A DNA stretch of 64,000 nucleotides from Peribacillus glennii (GCF_003429105.1 NZ_QVTD01000003.1:930001-994000); one strand, 5' to 3'. Counted from the stretch's first letter, positions 43,433-52,842 are shown. Program-made: numbers and translations. The notes: generated from the sequence alone by a model not told the origin.

Positions 43433-44341
43433 ATGCCGATAAAAATACCAGCACAACTGCCTGCCAAAGAAATACTGGTGAATGAAAATATATTCGTAAT
43501 GGACGAAGACCGTGCAATCAGCCAGGATATCCGTCCTTTAAATATTATTATTTTAAACCTGATGCCCGAAAAGGAAAAAACCGAGGCCCAGCTTCTGAGA
43601 TTTCTCGGGAACACTCCGCTTCAGGTAAATATCTCATTCATGCGGTTAACATCTCATGAATCAAAAAATACAAGCCGGCTTCATCTTGACCAGTTTTACA
43701 AAACTTTTTCCGATGTAAAGAATAAAAAGTTCGACGGCATGATCATCACCGGTGCCCCAGTGGAAAAACTGGAATTCGAAGAAGTGGATTATTGGGACGA
43801 ACTGAAGGAAATAATGGATTGGACAAGCAACAACGTAACATCTACATTACACATTTGCTGGGGTGCCCAGGCAGCGCTGTTTCACCATTACGGGATTGAA
43901 AAACATTCGCTTCCACAAAAATGTTTTGGCGTTTTTGAGCATGAGGTGCTCTTGCCAAACACCAAGGTTGTACGAGGTTTTGATGAAATCTTTCTCGCAC
44001 CGCATTCGAGGCATACAGACATTGATGTGGAAAAGCTGGAAAACCATGATGACCTAATGGTCGTCTCCAAATCCCCACAGGCAGGGATATTATTAATTTC
44101 TTCAAAAGACGGGAAAAAAATCATGGTCACAGGCCATCTGGAATATGATGCGGACACACTCTCAACAGAATACCATCGTGATCTGCAAAAGGGAGCTCCG
44201 ATATCGGTCCCTAAAAACTACTTTCCCGGTGACGATCCTGATAAAAAACCGGTTTACCGCTGGAAAAGCCATGCGAGTTTATTATTCTCCAACTGGCTGA
44301 ATTATTACGTTTACCAGGAAACACCATATGAATGGGACTAA
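43433..44341 (+). CDS. metA: Homoserine O-acyltransferase
   Basis: A 302-residue MetA. Catalytic Cys in [11 protein letters not shown], His in [11 protein letters not shown] and Glu in VFEHEVLL. In Bacillus MetA enzymes act as O-acetyltransferases despite resemblance to the succinyltransferase. AAGGGGG precedes ATG by seven bases. TATAAT at 43384-43389 is the likely -10. I see no SAM (S-box) riboswitch in the short leader. Confidence 0.95.
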   Translation: MPIKIPAQLPAKEILVNENIFVMDEDRAISQDIRPLNIIILNLMPEKEKTEAQLLRFLGNTPLQVNISFMRLTSHESKNTSRLHLDQFYKTFSDVKNKKFDGMIITGAPVEKLEFEEVDYWDELKEIMDWTSNNVTSTLHICWGAQAALFHHYGIEKHSLPQKCFGVFEHEVLLPNTKVVRGFDEIFLAPHSRHTDIDVEKLENHDDLMVVSKSPQAGILLISSKDGKKIMVTGHLEYDADTLSTEYHRDLQKGAPISVPKNYFPGDDPDKKPVYRWKSHASLLFSNWLNYYVYQETPYEWD

Positions 44342-44386
44342 AGGCCCTGCTACAGCGTGAGTAGCTAATATAGCCACATAAGCAAA

Positions 44387-44425
44387 AACAACCTTAGCCA
44401 ATTAATTCGGCAAGGTTGTTTTTTT
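44387..44425 (+). terminator. Intrinsic terminator after metA
   Basis: AACAACCTT-GCC/GGC-AAGGTTGTT stem followed by TTTTTTT. Confidence 0.88.
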
Positions 44426-44427
44426 AG

Positions 44428-44497
44428 CAGAACATAGGCTAAATACACCTCTATATTCGTTTTTGCCAAAAGTTCGCCAGCTCGGCTAGTTTTCTAT
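44428..44497 (+). repeat. Family-B dispersed repeat, copy 5 (short)
   Basis: CAGAACATAGGCTAAATACA to CCAGCTCGGCTAGTTTTCTA, only 70 bp; both family ends are joined with little interior. Between metA and the 96-residue gene. Confidence 0.65.
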
Positions 44498-44509
44498 CTT
44501 TATTCAACA

Positions 44510-44800
44510 TCAATAAGCAATACGTAAATCCCCATTTTCCATTATTTCGATAGACTGAAAACTGTTAGTGAATTCAGGCGGAACCATTTCAAACCGCGCA
44601 AGCTTTTCCTGGCCCTCTTTAAAAGCTTCCTTATCCAATAACAGGACATAAATGTATATTTTCTCTCCATTTTTTTCACCCTGGCTTTTTAACACGAAAT
44701 CATCGCCGTACTTATTTTTAAAATGTTTCACTGCATCAAGGTGACTATTGAAGACTGGAAGCTTGATTTCTTCCTCTTTTGTGATTTTCTGGGCTGCCAT
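44510..44800 (-). CDS. Conserved hypothetical protein (96 aa)
   Basis: A small soluble alpha/beta protein, MAAQKITKEEEIKLPVFNSH at its start, then KHFKNKYGDDFVLKSQGEKN and a beta-rich EKIYIYVLLLDKEAF. Strong AAAGGAGG site before ATG. I do not recognise it. It lies between metA and mntR, isolated on both sides by family-B repeats. Confidence 0.7.
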   Translation of the reverse strand: MAAQKITKEEEIKLPVFNSHLDAVKHFKNKYGDDFVLKSQGEKNGEKIYIYVLLLDKEAFKEGQEKLARFEMVPPEFTNSFQSIEIMENGDLRIAY

Positions 44801-45174
44801 TACAATTCCTCCTTTTATTTAAAAACCAGTAAATAATATTTTTTTACATACAAGAGGGGAGAAGACTGCTGGCAATCTTCAAGATATCCAAATCTCCCAT
44901 AAACCCACTTTGCCTGTATTATATGCCGCCTGCAACTATTTAGTAAAATTTCCTGCGCCCCGGGCAATAAAGAAAACTCGCCGTTGGCGAGCCTTGAAAT
45001 GGCGAATTTACCCCACAGAATGTGGCTCACACGAACATTCTCACAGGATGTGGCGCACTTAGCCTCTGTGTTCTGCCGTATACTTTATACCTAAACTTGG
45101 CACTACGTCGCCTGAACATCAGGGCTGCCTAGACATACTTCCTAAAAGTGTAAAAATAAGCCGTACATTTCGGC
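44801..45174. other. Gene-free stretch with a family-B repeat
   Basis: 374 bp holding repeat copy 6 and the mntR terminator; a 71-codon minus-strand ORF here simply reads through the repeat. Confidence 0.6.
44970..45075 (-). repeat. Family-B dispersed repeat, copy 6 (best-formed)
   Basis: In minus orientation it begins GGCAGAACACAGAGGCTAAG, contains CACATCCTGTGAGAATG and CCACATTCTGTGGGG (two short inverted repeats), and ends in the perfect palindrome CTCGCCAACGGCGAG followed by TTTTCTTT, which could act as a terminator. Confidence 0.7.
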
Positions 45175-45176
45175 TC
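45152..45176 (-). terminator. Intrinsic terminator after mntR
   Basis: Minus strand GAGCCG/CGGCTT stem followed by ATTTTTA; it overlaps the mntR stop. Confidence 0.65.
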
Positions 45177-45603
45177 ATTCCTCGGCTTCATTTTGTTTTT
45201 GGATGGCTCTCAGTTCCTCTATCCTTTTCGGTGAATCATTGAAAAACTGCACCAAGTCCCCTATTCGGTCAATCGCATCCCAACTGAGATGATGTTCGAT
45301 TCCTTCAACATCCTGATAAACGTTCTCTTCCTTTACGCCGATGATTTGAAGCAGCTGCTCCAATAATTCATGGCGGTACACCAGGCGTTTTCCTATCTTT
45401 TTGCCGGTGGGTGTCAGGATGAGCCCCCGGTATTTTTCATAAATCAAGTATTTTTCATGGTCCAGTTTTTGAACCATTTTAGTGACGGAGGAGGGATGTA
45501 CAGACAGGTTTTCGGCGATGTCGGAAACGCGGGCATACCCTTTTTCTTCTATAAGTAAATATATTTGTTCTATGTAGTCCTCCATGCTCGGTGTAGGCAT
45601 TGG
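45175..45603 (-). CDS. mntR: Manganese-responsive repressor MntR
   Basis: A 142-residue DtxR-family regulator. The Mn ligands of B. subtilis MntR are in place: Asp8 and Glu11 ([12 protein letters not shown]), His77 (HELLEQLL), Glu99/Glu102/His103 ([11 protein letters not shown]). The winged helix-turn-helix is [20 protein letters not shown]. There is no SH3-like third domain, as expected for MntR. ATG 45603 has GGAGG eight bases upstream. No Mn transporter genes are in the window. Confidence 0.95.
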   Translation of the reverse strand, partial: PMPTPSMEDYIEQIYLLIEEKGYARVSDIAENLSVHPSSVTKMVQKLDHEKYLIYEKYRGLILTPTGKKIGKRLVYRHELLEQLLQIIGVKEENVYQDVEGIEHHLSWDAIDRIGDLVQFFNDSPKRIEELRAIQKQNEAEE

Positions 45604-45835
45604 CGCATCCTCCATTTCAAATCCCTATCATTAAAATATTACTATAATGCAAGGATTGAAACAAGAAACGTATTGCGTGCACGTGTTTAAAACGCCAAAC
45701 TGCCATATTACATTCGTAATTCCCTAATTTCAATTGGGTTATATTTCACTTGACGCCATTTTCATCTGGTACTATCCTTATACTAATAATGGAAAATTCT
45801 GGTATTCAATTGCGTTTTTGATAAAAAGGTGAGTG

Positions 45836-47386
45836 GTGTGCTTGATCGTTTCGATGAAAAACCAGATGAATCACCTGATTCAGCAAGCTGCTTCCATCAT
45901 AAAGGCCCATGAGACGGATATTCAAAAAGAGTGGGATTACGTCTTTTACCGCATCAACCAAAACAAATCGATGATAGAGCCAGATCCCGAACAGCAGAAA
46001 TATTTATTTTTAGTCCCGGAATTGTTTTGGGAGTATCTTCCAGGTTTCTATTCAGATGAAGTAGACCCCACTTTCATGAAATTGCAAGCCGAGTGGGAAG
46101 AAAAGACGGAACAAAGCTTCAACTCCCAAAAACTCATATTGATTTTCACGATGCTCGAGAATGCCATCCATAAGGTAATCGGGACGCATAACAGTGTTGA
46201 GTTTCATATCCACCAATCCATCCAGCATTTTTTTTCATTAATTGCCCAATGTTTTCTCTCTGAAACCAAGTCAGAGATTAAGAATGTGGATTTTTTTGTA
46301 TCCCATTTGTTTCAAAAAGAAGAGAACCCTTTTTTATGGGCAGCCAAAGTCGCCAGCAATAAAAAGGGTTACCGAATCATGAATTTTACTTCCCATCACA
46401 AGCTTGTCATTGATGATACATGGAAAGATATGATAATGACACTGCAGGGCCCGTCATTGAATCTTTTATCCGACGGCATCCTGCGATTATTAAACTATAC
46501 AGCCCCGCTTGACGATTTGGAAATTTTTCCTTTGACAGCCGGAACGGATACTTATTTATTTTGCATGAATAAAACGGAAGGTGAAGATATAAAACCATTC
46601 TTTACCTTGTCTTTGCAGCTTTTGCAACAAAATGAACATGTATACCAGAATATGCAGGTAAAAAATGAATGGAAGGATTCGTTGATCCTGTTTGATGAAT
46701 GGATCATGCTCGCGCGGAATTTTGAAGAAGCAGTCGATAAAGTTGTAAGCGGTTTCGCTAATTATTTGCCATTCCAGCGTGCTGCACTATTTTATTATGC
46801 GGAGGCAGAAAACGGGGAAGAGATTGGCATAGGTGTGATGGGCCATAAGATCGATTCAAATCATATCCGAAGCATTACTGAAAAATTAAATAACCTTCCC
46901 CAAATCAAAAAGACCATGACACATGTACAACCGGTATATGTCCATAATGCTGAGATCATCCTCCCTGAAAAATTCGTAAAGCAATTTGACTTGAAATCGA
47001 TTGTCCTGGCACCGATTTACAGCCCTTCGAGCAATAAGATCTGGGGTGGCGTTTTTCTGGATCAGGGTGAAGGGAAAACATTTGAGGTTTCCAATACAGT
47101 CCTGTCAGTTATCACAAAATTCGGACAGCATGCGGGTGAAATCCTTTCCAAATATTCTACCAATCTTGAAAATACACTCACTGCTCCAGGCAAATCCCCT
47201 ATTAAGAGCAGGGAAATAGAGATATTACGGCTTATGGCCGATGGGAAGACCATCGATGAAGCCGCGGATCAATTGTTTTTAAGCAAATATACTGTCCGTG
47301 ATTATATGTCTGAGATTATGAGAAAACTGGAAGCGCACAACCGTACCCATGCCATTGCAATAGCGATTCGCCAGGGGATCATTTAA
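45836..47386 (+). CDS. GAF-LuxR transcriptional regulator
   Basis: About 516 residues. The C-terminal LuxR/FixJ DNA-binding domain is clear: SPIKSREIEILRLMADGKTI, then AADQLFLSKYTVRDYMSEIM. A GAF-like sensor lies before it (FEEAVDKVVSGFANYLPFQR to SIVLAPIYSPSSNKIWGGVF). The N-terminal 250 residues are helical with no recognisable domain. No receiver or kinase domain, so it likely senses a small ligand. Two adjacent GTG codons follow AAGGTGA; I take the second. Plus-strand, monocistronic, with its own terminator; the target is unknown. Confidence 0.82.
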   Translation: MCLIVSMKNQMNHLIQQAASIIKAHETDIQKEWDYVFYRINQNKSMIEPDPEQQKYLFLVPELFWEYLPGFYSDEVDPTFMKLQAEWEEKTEQSFNSQKLILIFTMLENAIHKVIGTHNSVEFHIHQSIQHFFSLIAQCFLSETKSEIKNVDFFVSHLFQKEENPFLWAAKVASNKKGYRIMNFTSHHKLVIDDTWKDMIMTLQGPSLNLLSDGILRLLNYTAPLDDLEIFPLTAGTDTYLFCMNKTEGEDIKPFFTLSLQLLQQNEHVYQNMQVKNEWKDSLILFDEWIMLARNFEEAVDKVVSGFANYLPFQRAALFYYAEAENGEEIGIGVMGHKIDSNHIRSITEKLNNLPQIKKTMTHVQPVYVHNAEIILPEKFVKQFDLKSIVLAPIYSPSSNKIWGGVFLDQGEGKTFEVSNTVLSVITKFGQHAGEILSKYSTNLENTLTAPGKSPIKSREIEILRLMADGKTIDEAADQLFLSKYTVRDYMSEIMRKLEAHNRTHAIAIAIRQGII

Positions 47387-47405
47387 TAGGTGCAAACCAT
47401 CGGGA

Positions 47406-47439
47406 AGCCAGCGGGGGCAGCTGCCCCACCTGGCTTTTT
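47406..47439 (+). terminator. Intrinsic terminator after the LuxR regulator
   Basis: GCCAG-GGGGCAG/CTGCCCC-CTGGC hairpin followed by TTTTTGG. Confidence 0.85.
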
Positions 47440-47503
47440 GGTGCTGTTGTCCGGGCTAGTCCGGTCCGGTATGTGGTCACTTTGAATGGCTTTGCCAGCA
47501 ACC

Positions 47504-47962
47504 TTAGATGTTCTCTGCTTGGTTTAAGAAGGATGCGTTTACAGTTGCTTCTTTCTTGCCGTTAGTATGTTCCATATAGGAAATGAGCCTGTTTAGATTT
47601 TCTTCCACTCTCATAAGCCGGTCTTCGATTTGGTTCAGCCTCGATTCATCGCCGGTAAACTCCTTTGCAGCCGCAATCAAATCTGCAGATCTTCCGTTTA
47701 CCAGCTCGTACCATCTATCGCTGATATCATACTTCGTCTTCAAAAGCCACATAACGATATCTTTCGTTGAGTAGTCATCTAGGAATACGTCGCGCACCGC
47801 ATCTTTAAATGTCTCCCTTTTGCATGGGACACCATGGTCTTTTCCGTCCAGCAAATGCTTTTCAATAATCCTCTCAATCTGGGGATTGTTTGGGCCGCCG
47901 CTTTGTGCGTAAAAGGCACGGATGCGCTCTTTCATTGTCTTTTTTTCCTGCTCATTTTGCAT
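47504..47962 (-). CDS. Conserved hypothetical protein with C-terminal coiled coil
   Basis: A 152-residue protein. The N-terminal part is helical and charged (MKERIRAFYAQSGGPNNPQI, FKDAVRDVFLDDYSTKDIVM); the region LNQIEDRLMRVEENLNRLIS is a clear heptad coiled coil, suggesting oligomerisation. TAGGAGGG precedes ATG by seven bases. It lies 71 bp downstream of the UbiB-like kinase, so the two are probably one operon. Family not recognised. Confidence 0.7.
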   Translation of the reverse strand: MQNEQEKKTMKERIRAFYAQSGGPNNPQIERIIEKHLLDGKDHGVPCKRETFKDAVRDVFLDDYSTKDIVMWLLKTKYDISDRWYELVNGRSADLIAAAKEFTGDESRLNQIEDRLMRVEENLNRLISYMEHTNGKKEATVNASFLNQAENI

Positions 47963-48032
47963 GCTGTCCCTCCTATACGGTCACGTATATCTAGAGCTGA
48001 CCAAAATTGGCCTAGAACAGCGACCTGGTTTT

Positions 48033-49721
48033 TCACGTTCGCCAAATTCTCCACAGTAGGAAAACACCCATAATCAAACCTAACATAAGGCCGGTGCTGG
48101 CGACCGCTTGCTTCGTCAAGCCGAAGAATTCCACTTCCGGCATATTGCTCATGATCAGGCCGGTGGCGATTATTATAGACGATATGATCATCGTCAATGC
48201 CAGCCGGTTGATGATTTGATTGGCCATATTCGCTGTCCGTTTATCTACCCTCATTTGCATGTTCATGCGGAAATCGTTGTAATAAAAATGCTCGAGGATT
48301 TTATTGATTCTCCTCGGCATTGTGCCGAAAAGTTTAACAAACTCGGTGATCCACGTGGCATTTGCCCGGTAGTTAAACCTTCTGCCAATGACTCCCTTCA
48401 TTACTGCCGTGTCCGCAGATTCAACCACATGATGGTACGAGACCTCAGGACAAATCCATCTTGCCGTACCTTCAATTGCAGAAAAGGCTTTCGCCCAAAG
48501 GGCCAAACCGTTCGGGATTTTACAATAATTCATCATGCCAATATTGATAAGTTCAAGTACCAGCCTCCCCCAGTTATACTTATCCGCCTGGGTGCTGTTT
48601 ACATAATTTAAAAACATCGCACGATATTGGTCCCTTAATTTAACCGTATCCGTATAAATCGTCGGACTGATTACATCCATGGCACATTCTGCCGCATCCT
48701 CTGCCTGGTTTAAACGCGTGTGCATCAAAAACCGGAAAATTGCCTGCGTATGCATCGTATCCATTTTGCCGACCATTCCAAAATCGATTGGCACCGCTTT
48801 TCTCGTTTTCTTACAAATTAAGATGTTTGAACCGTGTGCATCTGCATGATAGTCACCATCCATGTAGGATTCGATATAATAATGGGCTAAGTCAAGCATG
48901 ATCTGCAGGCGTTCTTCAAATGTATAAAAGTCTACCGGGAAGTCTTTGATGGTCCATCCGTCAACGAATTCCATAACCATTACATTTTTCGTAGCATGAT
49001 ACACCTCAGTTACACGAAGCCATTCAAACCGTTCGCCGGCCTTTTGGCGATGACTATCCATTGTCCGTGCTTCTCTCTCCAGGTTTAATTCATTCATCGA
49101 ACCGCTATAATAATCCGCTACGAGCTCATTTAAATCAAGGGAAGCCGCCATTTCCACCGGCAATTGCTTTTGAAGCCGCCCGGTCCATTTTTTGATGACG
49201 CTTATATCCGTTTGAAATAATTTTTCAACCGTAGGACGAAGCACTTTTACAGCAACTTCATCCCCTGTCTTTAGCCTGGCGCGATATACCTGGGCAAGTG
49301 ACGCTGAACCGATAGGATCTGGGTCAATCCATTCAAAGGTATCAAGCCCTTCGGGAAGTTCATTTTCCAGGATATATTTGCAATAGTCAAAATGGATGGG
49401 CGGTACTTTATCGAGCAGATTTTCGAGCTCTTGCGTAATTTCTTCCGGCAAAATATCATTCCTCGTAACCAAAACCTGGCCGAGCTTAATGAAAGTTGGA
49501 CCTAATTCCTCAAACGCCATCCTCATGCGCCTTCCTATTTTCCGAAGCTTTTCACTTTCCTCCGGAGATCGGTTTCGTTTCCGGAACAGCCTGAAAATAC
49601 TTGCATCTCTTAAAAAGTAGCCAAGGCCATGCTTCATAACTACAGCAACAATCCTTCTCTGCCTATTCGCCTTCGTTATATCAGCATTGTGCGGATTGAT
49701 CACACTCTTAATGCTTTCCAT
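48033..49721 (-). CDS. UbiB/AarF/ABC1 atypical kinase, membrane-anchored
   Basis: A 562-residue ABC1/UbiB-family protein. Visible motifs: KxGQ in TFIKLGQVLVTRNDIL, the Ala-rich nucleotide loop DPIGSASLAQVYRA, Lys in VAVKVLRP, the catalytic GDYHADAHGSNIL and IDFGMVG. Two C-terminal transmembrane helices (about 505-525 and 540-558) anchor it. UbiB proteins in proteobacteria support ubiquinone synthesis; Bacillus uses menaquinone, so the role here is open (lipid or quinone trafficking). An AGAGG site lies only two bases from ATG, so the exact start is uncertain. Confidence 0.88.
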   Translation of the reverse strand: MESIKSVINPHNADITKANRQRRIVAVVMKHGLGYFLRDASIFRLFRKRNRSPEESEKLRKIGRRMRMAFEELGPTFIKLGQVLVTRNDILPEEITQELENLLDKVPPIHFDYCKYILENELPEGLDTFEWIDPDPIGSASLAQVYRARLKTGDEVAVKVLRPTVEKLFQTDISVIKKWTGRLQKQLPVEMAASLDLNELVADYYSGSMNELNLEREARTMDSHRQKAGERFEWLRVTEVYHATKNVMVMEFVDGWTIKDFPVDFYTFEERLQIMLDLAHYYIESYMDGDYHADAHGSNILICKKTRKAVPIDFGMVGKMDTMHTQAIFRFLMHTRLNQAEDAAECAMDVISPTIYTDTVKLRDQYRAMFLNYVNSTQADKYNWGRLVLELINIGMMNYCKIPNGLALWAKAFSAIEGTARWICPEVSYHHVVESADTAVMKGVIGRRFNYRANATWITEFVKLFGTMPRRINKILEHFYYNDFRMNMQMRVDKRTANMANQIINRLALTMIISSIIIATGLIMSNMPEVEFFGLTKQAVASTGLMLGLIMGVFLLWRIWRT

Positions 49722-49781
49722 ATCCTCTTGTGAAATTCCAAGTGATCTTTACCTCAGCAACTGGCATCATGTAACCTCCTT

Positions 49782-49954
49782 CCGGGGTCTGTTCCCCGCT
49801 ACTTAAACGCTTTACCGGATTGGAGAACAGGCCCCCATCATTTCAAACTTTACTGGCTCGGGCAACTGCCCCTCACCGCTTTAACGCTTTACTGAATCGG
49901 GGACTGACCCCCATCGTTTTAATGCTTTACAACGGTGAGGGACTGATCCCTTTT
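49782..49954. repeat. Tandem array of GGGACTG/palindromic units
   Basis: Five imperfect units of about 34-39 bp, four ending in (CG)CTTTAC or close variants, each carrying a short palindrome: GGGGTCTGTTCCCC, GGAGAACAGGCCCCC, GGGCAACTGCCCC, GGGGACTGACCCCC and GGGACTGATCCC. Similar palindromes occur singly at 5600-5620 (inside the kamR end) and about 7951-7972. No coding capacity. Confidence 0.65.
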
Positions 49955-50354
49955 AGAAAAATGTTAGCGGTTGGTCGTTTAGGTCGACTATGACTGATTT
50001 TGTTTCGAGGTAGGCGTCTAATGCGTTTGGGCCAAGTTCTCGTCCCAATCCGCTTTGTTTGAAACCTCCAAATGGAGCGGACGGGGTAAGAACCTGGTAG
50101 GTATTAACCCAAATTGTTCCCGACTGGATTTCCTGGGCCAGCCTAAGGCCGCGCTTTAAATCTTTGGTCCAAACCGCTGCAGCCAGACCATAGATTGTGT
50201 TGTTTGCCATTTCAATAACATCATCTTCATTTTTAAAGGGCAGCACGGCTCCCACCGGACCGAAGATTTCTTCCTGAGCAATCCGCATGTCGGGCTTCAC
50301 ATCGGCGAATACAGTCGGCTCTACAAAAAAACCTTCACTCCGCCCGCTGACAGC
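49953..50354 (-). pseudogene. Aldehyde dehydrogenase, C-terminal remnant
   Basis: About 130 residues from GFFVEPTVFADVKPDMRIAQ through EEIFGPVGAVLPF, NNTIYGLAAAVWT, GTIWVNTY and PFGGFKQSGLGRE, which is the last quarter of an NAD-dependent aldehyde dehydrogenase (betaine-aldehyde type). The nucleophile Cys and cofactor-binding parts (about 360 residues) are missing. The frame continues upstream to 50441 through residues unrelated to the family, so the 5' part was lost by a rearrangement between here and topB. Confidence 0.85.
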
Positions 50355-50445
50355 AGCAGGCCAGGATGCTGAATTCTTAATATTGCAATTGGGAATGCTC
50401 GAACCGATCCTGAGAACCCTAAGAGTTTTATAGGCAATCATTCTA

Positions 50446-50477
50446 ATAGGGACAAGCCGTTACAGGCTTGTCCCTAT
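50446..50477 (-). terminator. Strong hairpin after topB
   Basis: ATAGGGACAAGCC/GGCTTGTCCCTAT perfect 13-pair stem at the topB stop; lacks a good T run, so it may be a transcript end-stabiliser rather than a classic terminator. Confidence 0.5.
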
Positions 50478-52625
50478 CTATTTAAACGCAAAGCCGATCC
50501 GCTTGTCCCCTTCATTCCACTCCAAAAAGGCATCGAATGTCTTGTCGGCTTTTTTAAACCCTTTTATTAAATCCGTTCTTCCATTTTCAAGAAGTTTCTT
50601 TATATTCGTTTGCGATATTTTCTTGGTTAGCATTTTTTTAGGCAGGGTGAAGCTGCACATTGTTTTTTTATAGTTGGAACAGCCATAGAAATCGCCTTTA
50701 TCAATGACAGTGCCATCACAAAGCTTGCATTTTCCTATTGATTTTCCAAGCGACCCTTTTGATTTTGTTCCTTGTATCGATTCTGTGTCCAATCCCTCGA
50801 AGTTCCATTCCTGTGACATGACCTTCGCGTCATCAATGATTTTTGCTGAAAGCTTTTTTACTTGCTCCATGAACGCAGCGGGCGATGCCTTTCCTTCGCC
50901 AATTTCCTTTAAGCGCTTCTCCCATTTGGCGGTCATTTCCGGCGAGGCCAGGATTTTATCGCCTATCGCGCTGATCAACACTTTTCCTTTATCAGTTGCA
51001 TACACTTGGTTTTTCTTAACATCTATATATTTTCTGTCCTTCAACATTGTAATGATGCCGGCTCGGGTTGCTTCAGTCCCGAGGCCTTCCGTCTTCATCA
51101 ATACTTTCTCCAGCTCTTCGTTATCCAGGTGCTTTCCGGCAGTTTTCATCAAGGTAATCAATTGCCCTTCTGTATAACGTTTGGGCGGCTGTGTTTTGCC
51201 TTCTTTTACCTGGACCTTTGAAACTTTCCCTTCTTCACCCTCTGAAAGGATCGGCAATATGACATCATCATCTTTCTCGTTTTGATAAATTACTTTCCGC
51301 CAGCCTTCCTGGATTTGCTGCTTACCCTTTGACACAAACTCTGCCCTTTTGTCCACAAGTGTTTTAACCGTTGTATAATCGAAAATCGCCTGATTATAAT
51401 GGGCCGCAATTAGGCGGCGGATTACTAAATCATAAATTTTCTGTTCATCTGCTGAAAGCTGCTCCGGATTTTTTACTTGTTCAGTCGGGATGATGGCATA
51501 GTGGTCTGTCACTTTTTTTTCATTCACATAGCGTTTGTTGTTCAACAGCGTGGAAATCGGCAATGGGAATAAATCTTTATATTGAGGAAGGCTGCCAAGC
51601 TTTTGGAGAATATCAGGAAATGTCTCTGCCTCTCCTTCTGTAACATAATTTGAATCGGAACGCGGATAGGACACAATTCCTTTTTGATATAAACTTTGTA
51701 ATACATCCAATGTTTTTTTAGGTGAAAACTTATAAATTTTATTTGCAGTCGCCTGCAAGGAAGATAGATTGAAAAGCATCGGGGGCTGGAATTCCTTCCG
51801 TTCCTTTTGAATATCAGAAATCACTGCCGGTTTATCCTTGCAAAAGGCGGCGATCTTTTTTGCCATTTCTTCTTCTTTAATGCGCGGCTCATTATCCTTA
51901 TGCCATTTGCCTTCAAACTTCTTCCCTTGAATATCAAAGCTGGCGATGACTTCCCAGAAAGGCTCCGATTTAAATTCTTCAATTTCTTTCTCCCGTTTGA
52001 CGATTAAGGCGAGTGTCGGTGTCTGCACGCGGCCGGCAGAAAACACATCCGACATCCCCCGCTTTTTCAGCAGAATACTATAAACCCTTGAGGCATTCAT
52101 CCCTACAACCCAATCGGCGCAGGCCCTTGTGTAAGCTTCATAGAAAAGGCTCTTTGTTTTTTCTTCATCCAACAAGTTTTGAAAGCCTTCATAGATGGCT
52201 TTGGGCGTCAAAGATGAAATCCAAAGCCGTCTCATCGGCTTTTTTGCACCGCTCAGGTTAACGATATTCCTGATGATCAGTTCACCTTCCCGGCCTGCAT
52301 CTCCAGCATGGATGATTTCGTTCACTTCCGGTTTCCTGATGAGCGAGCGCACAATGTTAAATTGCTTTGCCTTCGATCTGGTGACTTCGTATTGAAACCG
52401 TTCCGGGATGATCGGAAGCGTATCAAGTGTCCACTTTTTCCATTCAGGCCTGTATGTCTCAGGGGAAACGAGCTGGCACAAATGACCCACAGCCCACGTC
52501 ACATATGCCCCCTTTTGAAATAGCTCGTTCGGCAAAATTTCAATATATCCCTGTTGTTTTTTCGTTTTGAATTGCTTCGATAGAGCAGCCCCCTGGTCGG
52601 GCTTTTCGGCAATAATCAGTTTCAT
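50478..52625 (-). CDS. topB: DNA topoisomerase III
   Basis: A 715-residue type IA topoisomerase. TOPRIM domain at the N-terminus (MKLIIAEKPDQG with Glu; HAGDAGREGELI with DxD-like acids), catalytic tyrosine in SYPRSDSNYVT, and a C-terminal region with one zinc-finger-like cysteine set (GKCKLCDG..CSNYKKTMC). It decatenates replication and recombination intermediates. ATG 52625 has AAGGTGA upstream. Confidence 0.96.
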   Translation of the reverse strand: MKLIIAEKPDQGAALSKQFKTKKQQGYIEILPNELFQKGAYVTWAVGHLCQLVSPETYRPEWKKWTLDTLPIIPERFQYEVTRSKAKQFNIVRSLIRKPEVNEIIHAGDAGREGELIIRNIVNLSGAKKPMRRLWISSLTPKAIYEGFQNLLDEEKTKSLFYEAYTRACADWVVGMNASRVYSILLKKRGMSDVFSAGRVQTPTLALIVKREKEIEEFKSEPFWEVIASFDIQGKKFEGKWHKDNEPRIKEEEMAKKIAAFCKDKPAVISDIQKERKEFQPPMLFNLSSLQATANKIYKFSPKKTLDVLQSLYQKGIVSYPRSDSNYVTEGEAETFPDILQKLGSLPQYKDLFPLPISTLLNNKRYVNEKKVTDHYAIIPTEQVKNPEQLSADEQKIYDLVIRRLIAAHYNQAIFDYTTVKTLVDKRAEFVSKGKQQIQEGWRKVIYQNEKDDDVILPILSEGEEGKVSKVQVKEGKTQPPKRYTEGQLITLMKTAGKHLDNEELEKVLMKTEGLGTEATRAGIITMLKDRKYIDVKKNQVYATDKGKVLISAIGDKILASPEMTAKWEKRLKEIGEGKASPAAFMEQVKKLSAKIIDDAKVMSQEWNFEGLDTESIQGTKSKGSLGKSIGKCKLCDGTVIDKGDFYGCSNYKKTMCSFTLPKKMLTKKISQTNIKKLLENGRTDLIKGFKKADKTFDAFLEWNEGDKRIGFAFK

Positions 52626-52792
52626 AGGTTCACCTTCATAATAAAACTTTCCCAAATCATTATAACCTTTTCAAATGGTTGATGTCTTTATAATGCCAGG
52701 TTTAATCTGCGTTCTTTTTGATAACCATTAATTTTTTTCACCTTACACCAGACGCTGGGGAAAACCTTGTATTTTACTGTCCTTTTCTATTG

Positions 52793-52825
52793 AAAAAGCC
52801 ATCTGTCCTCGAAAAGACAAACGGC
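52793..52825 (-). terminator. Intrinsic terminator after the hmp remnant
   Basis: Minus strand GCCGTTTGTC/GGACAGATGGC stem (one mismatch), followed by TTTTTC. Confidence 0.65.
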
Positions 52826-52842
52826 ACTATTATAAATATTTA

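Noticed and set aside
44815-45030. 71-codon minus-strand ORF upstream of the 96-residue gene
   Set aside because: Reads mostly through family-B repeat copy 6; the other copies have no conserved frame.
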